Positions 32,537 through 37,560 of a DNA stretch of 37,560 nt are shown piece after piece. Each line of letters begins with the position of its first letter. Position 1 is the stretch's first letter. The stretch covers positions 1 through 37,560 of the forward strand of contig JAHDEC010000032.1 of NCBI GenBank assembly GCA_020629035.1. Reading direction: 5' to 3'. The position numbers were made by a program, and so were the translations under genes. The DNA is from Saprospiraceae bacterium (GTDB lineage: Bacteria; Bacteroidota; Bacteroidia; Chitinophagales; Saprospiraceae). A model generated the notes under the pieces. The model was given only the letters and a program-made list of their open reading frames with translations. It did not search any database and was not told where the DNA came from.

Positions 32537-35500
32537 ATGAATTCTTCAAATTATAAGAAAGGGTATTCTTATTTAATTTCTGCACTAGTAAAATCAATAT
32601 TGATTTTATTGTTAATTCCTATCTCGCAGACTGATATTTATGCACAATGTGGTTCTGGAAATTCTGCAGTTACAACCTGTAGAAACCAACAAACTGCTGA
32701 CCCTACCGATGATGATTACTTTCCGGTGGAACTTGTCATCCCAAATGACCCAGCGAATAATGGCTATAATTATACTACCTCGGGTGGACAATCTGGATCG
32801 GTTGGAGCTTCTGGAGGTGTTATGGGAGAAGCATTAGAATTCAATGAGACTTGGCCAGTAACTGTTACGGTGACAGGACAGGATGACGGATGTACTGATA
32901 ATATAGTGGTCCAAGGACCACCTTCTTGTTCTCCATGGAACTGTGGAGGGATCGGCATTTCAGTGATTAGTCAAGGATGTGTGGGTTCAAATCTTTGTTT
33001 TGATGTATCTATCACAGGTAGTGATGGATTAGCAATTGAAATTTTAAGAAAACTATCCGGAGCAGATGATCCAAATAACCCCGCAAAGGTAATCTTAACT
33101 ACAGGAGTAGGAGATGGAACTTATAATGCTTGCGTTTCAAATGCAGATGTACAAGCAGATTATGGTGGAGACCCATTTTTCACTGTTTGGGTTCATGCAT
33201 TGGATGCAACCGGTGCAATTATATATGATTGTGTCTCGGATGATTTAGTTACTGTAGAAACTTGTGCGCCGGCATGTAATTTGACGGTTGATGCAGTAAC
33301 TGCAGGTCCATGTTACTATGATGCAGCGAGTATGCAATCATTATCAGATGTTACCGTTTCAGTAAGTTATACAGATGCGCCAGCAGGCGAAACTATTGAT
33401 GTAAATTTAAATGGAGCTACAGGTAGTATTACTCCTTCTGGAACAAATGGATCAGGGATGACTGTCATAACTGTACCAGCAGACGGTTCTACTTTAACGG
33501 CAAGCGCTAATTTTAATGTAACTACTTCGTGTGCAGGATCAAATACAGGAACTGCACCGTCAAATACCTGTGCACCTAACTGTTCTTTAACAGTGGATGC
33601 AGTAACACCTGGCCCTTGTGTGTGGGACGGAACAGCATCTACAACGACTGTTACAGTCGCTGTGAGCTGGATGGATGCACCTCCAGGAGAAGATATAATA
33701 GTTGATATAAATGGAGTACAAGCTACCATTCCAACTATGGGACAAATGAATGGTAGTAATTCAGTGCCAATAACGGTTCCTGCAGATGGTTCTACAGGGA
33801 ATACTGTGGTAGCTTACTTTATACCTACTTCATCTTGCTCTAGTACGGGAACGTTTGATGCTCCTGCGCCATGTGCACCTTCTTGTATGCTGGATATCAC
33901 TTCAGTAAGCCCGGGAAGTTGTTATTGGGATGGAACTCAATCATTGGTAGATGTTACAGTAGCATTTTCGTGGTCAGCGGCACCATCAGGAGAAGATATA
34001 TTAATCGATATAAATGGAACGGTTGTTAGTGTAACACCGAGTGGAACGAGTGGAAGTGATATGGCCGTTTTGACTTTGCCAGCTGATGGTACTAGTCCTT
34101 CAGTTTTTGGTTCATTTTCAGTTACATCTTCTTGTGCTGATACAGATAATTCTCTTAGCCTACCAACTCCATGTGCACCAATGTGTTCGATGGTTATTAC
34201 CTCAGTGAGTGAAGGTGGTTGCTATTGGGATGGAAGTCAATCATTAGTTGATGTGACCGTTGCATTCACTTGGAGTGATGCACCAGCGGGCGAAGATATT
34301 TTGATTGAAGTTGACGGAGTAGTCACAACGGTAACACCATCAGGAACAAGTGGATCTGATATGGCGACAGTAACCGTGCTTGCAAGTGGTGCTAGTTCTA
34401 CAGCTTTTGTTGAATTTATAACGACTAGCTCTTGTGGAGATAGCGAACCAATAAATTTGCCATCACCTTGTGCACCAAGTTGTAATTTAAGTATTACAGC
34501 GGTGACAGATGGAGGTTGCTATTGGGATGGAAGTGCTTCTGTTGTGGATGTAGATGTTTCTGTGACTTGGAGTAATGCTCCTGCTGGAGAAGATATAGAT
34601 GTAATCATAAATGGAAACTTTTGTACCATTAATGTTGGAGGTGCTAGCTCGGGTTCAGATCTTTGCTCATTTACCTTGCCAGCTGACGGGCTTTCACAAA
34701 GTGTGTTTGCAAATTTCACAACAACTACTTCGTGTTCTGCTGCAGATTCTTGGGTTGCGCCTCAGCCTTGTCAACCAGCATGTAATTTAGTAATTACAAA
34801 TGTTTCAGATAGTGGATGTTTTTGGAATGGAACTAATTCAGTAACTGATGTAACGGTAGCTGTTAGCTGGACTAATGCTCCAGTTGGAGAAGATATCGAA
34901 GTTCAATATGGTGGTAATATAGATTTCATAGGAGTAAGCAGTCCGAATGGTTCTGGATCAATTTCATTAACCGTTTTTGCTGATGGAAGTACAGATTTTG
35001 TAGATGCCTTCTTTTCAACTACCACATCTTGTGGTGATTTTGATACTTATGCTGTACCTGGTCCTTGTGAGCCACCTTGTTCTATTACAGTGGATAATGT
35101 AGTAGCCGGAGCTTGTGTGTTTGACGGTACAAATTCGTTAGTAGATGTAGATGTAACATTCAGTTGGATGAATGCACCTGCAGGAGAAGATATAGATGTA
35201 TTTGTGGATGGTACTACAGTTAGTTATACACCAAGTGGAACATCTGGCACTCATACTCAAACAGTTACTGTTGGAGCTACTGGTGCGACTGGAGCTGTAG
35301 TTAGTGTAAATTTTGAAACTACTTCATCTTGTTTTGATGTATCAAATGTAGATTTACCACCATCATGTTCACCTAATTGTGAATTATTTGTCACTGTTAA
35401 TCCAGGGGCGTGTTATTGGGATGGATCAGCTTCATTAGTAGATGTAGATGTAAATGTTAGTTGGGCAAATGCACCGGGTGCAGAAAGTATAGATGTAAAT

Positions 35501-37560
35501 TTTGCAGGTAACACAATGGTTGTTACACCTACAGGAACACCTGGAAATCAAACCATTTCATTTACAGTACCTGCAGATGCAAGTTCTGGAAACGCAACAG
35601 CTAATTTCCAAACAACGACAACATGTTCTGCTTCAGGACCATATAATTTACCTGGACCATGTGCGCCAAATTGTTCGATAACACTTGGTGTAATGGAGGG
35701 TAACTGTTATTTAGATGGAGGTGGAAACTCTGTAGCTGACGTAACAGTTACTGTGAGCTGGACAGATGCACCAGCTGGAGAAGATATAGATGTAACTTTA
35801 GGTGGTGTAACACAAACGGTTGCAGTCTCTGGAACAAGCGGAAGTGGAATGACTGTATTTACAGTAGCAGCTGATGGTTCTATGGGAAATATAAGTGCAG
35901 CATTTAATCCTACCTCAAGTTGTAGTGCAAATGCACCATATACCTTACCGACAGCATGTAATACTCCAGAATGTGTTATAAGTAATGCAACCGCAACAGT
36001 AGAGTGTTTAGAAAATGGAACACCATTAGATCCTACAGACGACTTGTTTAAATATACAATCACTGTAACAGGAGCAAATGTAGGAAGTTCTTACAGCATC
36101 TCTAATGGAGACACACAAATGGGTTTAGCTTATGGAATGCCTATGGGGCCATTTAATACAAGTGGATTCCCAATTTCTGGTGGTCCAATAACCTTAGATA
36201 TTCAAGATATTGATGACGCTAATTGTACCTATGTATTGCTTGTAGATCCACCAATGCCATGTTCCAATGATGTATGCTCTATTAATACGCCTGTGCCAGA
36301 TGTTATATGTTTAGATAATGGTACACCTGCAGATCCAACTGATGACTTGTTTAAATACTCACTAGAAGTTACAGGCTCAAATGTAGGAACTACCTACTCT
36401 ATAACAGGAGGAGATAATCAACCAGGCTTAGCTTATAACACGCTAGTTGGACCATTTAATATGGCAGGTTTTCCAATCAGTGGTGGTGACTTTACCATTA
36501 CCATTACTGACGACGCGGCTGGAGCAACTTGTTTTACAACAGTTGATATAATTGCACCGGCTCCTTGCTCTAATGAATCGTGTTTTATCACGCCGACTAT
36601 TGATGTTATTTGTGACGATAATGGAACTCCTGGTAATCCTGCTGATGATTTGTTTAGATACACAGTAGATGCTACTGGAAATAATATTGGCACAACTTAT
36701 ACTATTTCTGGCGATGATTCACAAATGGGACTAGCTTATGGGACTTTAGTAGGTCCATTTACTATGGCAGGCTTCCCAGTCTCAGGTGGGGATTTAAACC
36801 TAACATTGACCGATGATTCAGACGCGACTTGCTTAATAGATGTGGTAGTGGAAGCGCCATCTTGCTTAACCGAAGTATGTGAATTGGATATGCCTCTTGT
36901 CACTGTAAATTGTTTGGATAATGGTACACTTACTGACCCTTCAGATGATTTATTCCAATATACGATAACAGTGACTGGAACGAATACTGGTACAACTTAT
37001 AATATAAGTGGTAGTGATACTCACATGGGACTTGGATATGGTTTATCAATGGGGCCATTTACGATGGCAGGTTTCCCAATAAGTGGTGGATCTTTAACAT
37101 TGAATATAAATGACTCAAATGATATAAATTGTGCAACTACTATTGTGGTTGATCCACCAGATCCATGCTCAGATGAGGACTGCTCTTTGGAAGACCCAAT
37201 TATCGATGTTACTTGTTTAGACAATGGAACTCCAACAGATCCATCTGATGATCAGTTTGAATATGCCATTACAGTGAATGGAACAAATGTAGGTCCTTCT
37301 TATACGATTATGGGAGATGATATGCGTCTTGGTTTAGGCTATGGTGCTCCTGCAGGAGCCTTTGGTTCTTTCCCGATAAGTGGAGGTGACTTGAATTTGA
37401 CTATTAAGGATGATAGTGATCCAAGTTGTACTGTCCCGGCTACAGTAGAGGCTCCAGATCCTTGTTCGGATGCTTGTTCTATTATGGCAGATATTTCTAA
37501 TATAGAATGTAATGATAATGGTACGCCATTTATAAGTTCAGATGATTATATCACCTTTGA
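32537..37560 (+). CDS. Giant cysteine-rich modular repeat protein, 3' end outside the window
   Basis: A continuous frame from the ATG at 32537 stays open to the window edge, giving at least 1,674 residues. The gene is partial at its 3' end. Order: basic N-terminus and signal peptide (about 1-36, ending I-Y-A-Q-C); a divergent B module (about 48-130); a unique domain (about 131-242); nine A modules of 98-102 residues (about 243-1140); then B modules of 99-102 residues, five complete and the start of a sixth. Each A or B module has about four Cys in fixed places, which suggests disulfides after export. Repeat phrases such as W-x-x-A-P-A-G-E-D-I and D-N-G-T-P-x-D-P-x-D-D recur. The type IX sorting domain expected for such proteins in this phylum would lie beyond the window. 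It is probably a surface adhesin or secreted filament-like protein; no family name is claimed. Minus-strand open frames over it are shadows. Confidence 0.9.
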   Translation, partial: MNSSNYKKGYSYLISALVKSILILLLIPISQTDIYAQCGSGNSAVTTCRNQQTADPTDDDYFPVELVIPNDPANNGYNYTTSGGQSGSVGASGGVMGEALEFNETWPVTVTVTGQDDGCTDNIVVQGPPSCSPWNCGGIGISVISQGCVGSNLCFDVSITGSDGLAIEILRKLSGADDPNNPAKVILTTGVGDGTYNACVSNADVQADYGGDPFFTVWVHALDATGAIIYDCVSDDLVTVETCAPACNLTVDAVTAGPCYYDAASMQSLSDVTVSVSYTDAPAGETIDVNLNGATGSITPSGTNGSGMTVITVPADGSTLTASANFNVTTSCAGSNTGTAPSNTCAPNCSLTVDAVTPGPCVWDGTASTTTVTVAVSWMDAPPGEDIIVDINGVQATIPTMGQMNGSNSVPITVPADGSTGNTVVAYFIPTSSCSSTGTFDAPAPCAPSCMLDITSVSPGSCYWDGTQSLVDVTVAFSWSAAPSGEDILIDINGTVVSVTPSGTSGSDMAVLTLPADGTSPSVFGSFSVTSSCADTDNSLSLPTPCAPMCSMVITSVSEGGCYWDGSQSLVDVTVAFTWSDAPAGEDILIEVDGVVTTVTPSGTSGSDMATVTVLASGASSTAFVEFITTSSCGDSEPINLPSPCAPSCNLSITAVTDGGCYWDGSASVVDVDVSVTWSNAPAGEDIDVIINGNFCTINVGGASSGSDLCSFTLPADGLSQSVFANFTTTTSCSAADSWVAPQPCQPACNLVITNVSDSGCFWNGTNSVTDVTVAVSWTNAPVGEDIEVQYGGNIDFIGVSSPNGSGSISLTVFADGSTDFVDAFFSTTTSCGDFDTYAVPGPCEPPCSITVDNVVAGACVFDGTNSLVDVDVTFSWMNAPAGEDIDVFVDGTTVSYTPSGTSGTHTQTVTVGATGATGAVVSVNFETTSSCFDVSNVDLPPSCSPNCELFVTVNPGACYWDGSASLVDVDVNVSWANAPGAESIDVNFAGNTMVVTPTGTPGNQTISFTVPADASSGNATANFQTTTTCSASGPYNLPGPCAPNCSITLGVMEGNCYLDGGGNSVADVTVTVSWTDAPAGEDIDVTLGGVTQTVAVSGTSGSGMTVFTVAADGSMGNISAAFNPTSSCSANAPYTLPTACNTPECVISNATATVECLENGTPLDPTDDLFKYTITVTGANVGSSYSISNGDTQMGLAYGMPMGPFNTSGFPISGGPITLDIQDIDDANCTYVLLVDPPMPCSNDVCSINTPVPDVICLDNGTPADPTDDLFKYSLEVTGSNVGTTYSITGGDNQPGLAYNTLVGPFNMAGFPISGGDFTITITDDAAGATCFTTVDIIAPAPCSNESCFITPTIDVICDDNGTPGNPADDLFRYTVDATGNNIGTTYTISGDDSQMGLAYGTLVGPFTMAGFPVSGGDLNLTLTDDSDATCLIDVVVEAPSCLTEVCELDMPLVTVNCLDNGTLTDPSDDLFQYTITVTGTNTGTTYNISGSDTHMGLGYGLSMGPFTMAGFPISGGSLTLNINDSNDINCATTIVVDPPDPCSDEDCSLEDPIIDVTCLDNGTPTDPSDDQFEYAITVNGTNVGPSYTIMGDDMRLGLGYGAPAGAFGSFPISGGDLNLTIKDDSDPSCTVPATVEAPDPCSDACSIMADISNIECNDNGTPFISSDDYITF
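32678..32926 (+). repeat. Divergent B-type module at the N-terminus of the giant protein
   Basis: This segment reads C...T-A-D-P-T-D-D-D-Y-F, then Y-N-Y-T-T-S-G-G, a central Gly-rich loop, W-P-V-T-V-T-V-T-G, D-D-G-C and P-P-S-C-S. The order and spacing match the B modules further down (D-P-T-D-D-L-F, Y-S-I-T-G-G-D, F-P-I-S-G-G, P-A-P-C-S), but with shorter loops. It is about 83 residues. Similarity was judged by eye. Confidence 0.6.
33263..35956 (+). repeat. Nine tandem A modules (about 300 bp each) in the giant protein
   Basis: Units start at 33263, 33569, 33872, 34172, 34469, 34769, 35066, 35366 and 35660, with lengths of 294-306 bp (98-102 residues). Each begins C-x3-C, has a third Cys about 12 residues later in a phrase like G-x-C-Y-W-D-G, a core V-S-W-x-x-A-P-A-G-E-D-I-D-V, a Gly/Ser loop, P-A-D-G, and a final T-T-S-C. 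DNA identity between units is moderate, so the array has diverged and is not a recent expansion. The fold is likely beta-sandwich or Ig-like, by pattern only. Confidence 0.92.
35957..37560 (+). repeat. B modules (about 300 bp each), five complete and one cut by the window
   Basis: Units start at 35957, 36260, 36566, 36863, 37166 and 37463 (99-102 residues each). Each has C-x3/4-C at the start, then C-x-D/E-N-G-T-P-x-D-P-x-D-D-x-F, Y-x-I/V-x-V-T-G, a G-L-A-Y-G loop, G-P-F...F-P-I-S-G-G, an acidic D-D stretch and a Cys. The D-N-G-T..D..D-D segment resembles acidic loops that bind calcium, but this is a guess. The array continues beyond the right edge. Confidence 0.92.

Noticed and set aside
33367-37224. 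Open frames on the minus strand across the repeat region (for example 33367-33729, 35707-36063, 36433-36693)
   Set aside because: They recur with the period of the A and B modules and are explained by the codon pattern of the plus-strand giant gene.
1-37560. Defence system, prophage, insertion sequence or integron
   Set aside because: No transposase, integrase, restriction, toxin-antitoxin, reverse transcriptase or cas-like protein was found, and no terminal inverted repeats flank any gene group.
1-37560. tRNA or rRNA genes
   Set aside because: I scanned all gaps by eye and saw no cloverleaf-like pattern or rRNA sequence; the gaps are short and AT-rich.

Overview
The window looks like chromosomal DNA of a low-GC member of the Bacteroidota, possibly a marine Saprospiria-like lineage (the class-level guess is weak). 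The evidence is a type IX secretion C-terminal sorting domain, a TonB-linked outer-membrane barrel with a carboxypeptidase-regulatory domain, a LytS/LytTR pair whose kinase carries an N-terminal propeller, a ComEC without its metallo-beta-lactamase domain, many lipoproteins, few Shine-Dalgarno sequences, and scattered TAnnTTTG promoter boxes. No tRNA, rRNA, transposase, phage gene, CRISPR or recognisable defence island was seen.

Layout. 0-5 kb: a leftward operon comEC, a membrane-anchored protein with three helix-hairpin-helix domains, and an ABC exporter that starts with TTG, followed by a terminator and perhaps the first codons of another leftward gene. 5.2-7.0 kb: a rightward pair, an OmpA-type envelope protein and a membrane/coiled-coil protein ending in two HhH-like repeats. 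7.1-8.0 kb: msrA-msrB. 8.0-10.4 kb: leftward acyltransferase and lysS. 10.5-11.4 kb: a histone-deacetylase-family amidohydrolase. 11.4-13.6 kb: two lipoproteins of unknown function, separated by a 345-bp gap holding a mosaic 38-bp tandem repeat. 13.7-17.4 kb: priA and a beta-lactamase-fold lipoprotein that has lost its catalytic residues. 17.4-25.3 kb: two M28 peptidase lipoproteins, a TolB-like propeller lipoprotein, and a propeller sensor kinase with its LytTR regulator. 25.5-27.0 kb: a secreted leucine-rich-repeat protein. 27.1-29.2 kb: transketolase. 29.4-31.8 kb: a TonB-dependent outer-membrane protein. 31.8-32.4 kb: a GNAT acetyltransferase.

From 32,537 to the right edge one rightward reading frame stays open for at least 1,674 codons. 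It encodes a signal peptide, a divergent B-type module, a unique domain, nine tandem ~100-residue A modules and five complete plus one partial B modules, all rich in regularly spaced cysteines. The gene is cut off by the window. It is the most interesting object here: a very large, probably disulfide-stabilised surface or secreted repeat protein whose modules I cannot assign to a family.

Most other genes are housekeeping or typical envelope and nutrient-handling genes. The M28 peptidases, propeller lipoprotein, sensor/regulator pair, LRR protein and TonB barrel together suggest a lifestyle based on extracellular or periplasmic peptide breakdown and surface display. That link is inferred from position only.
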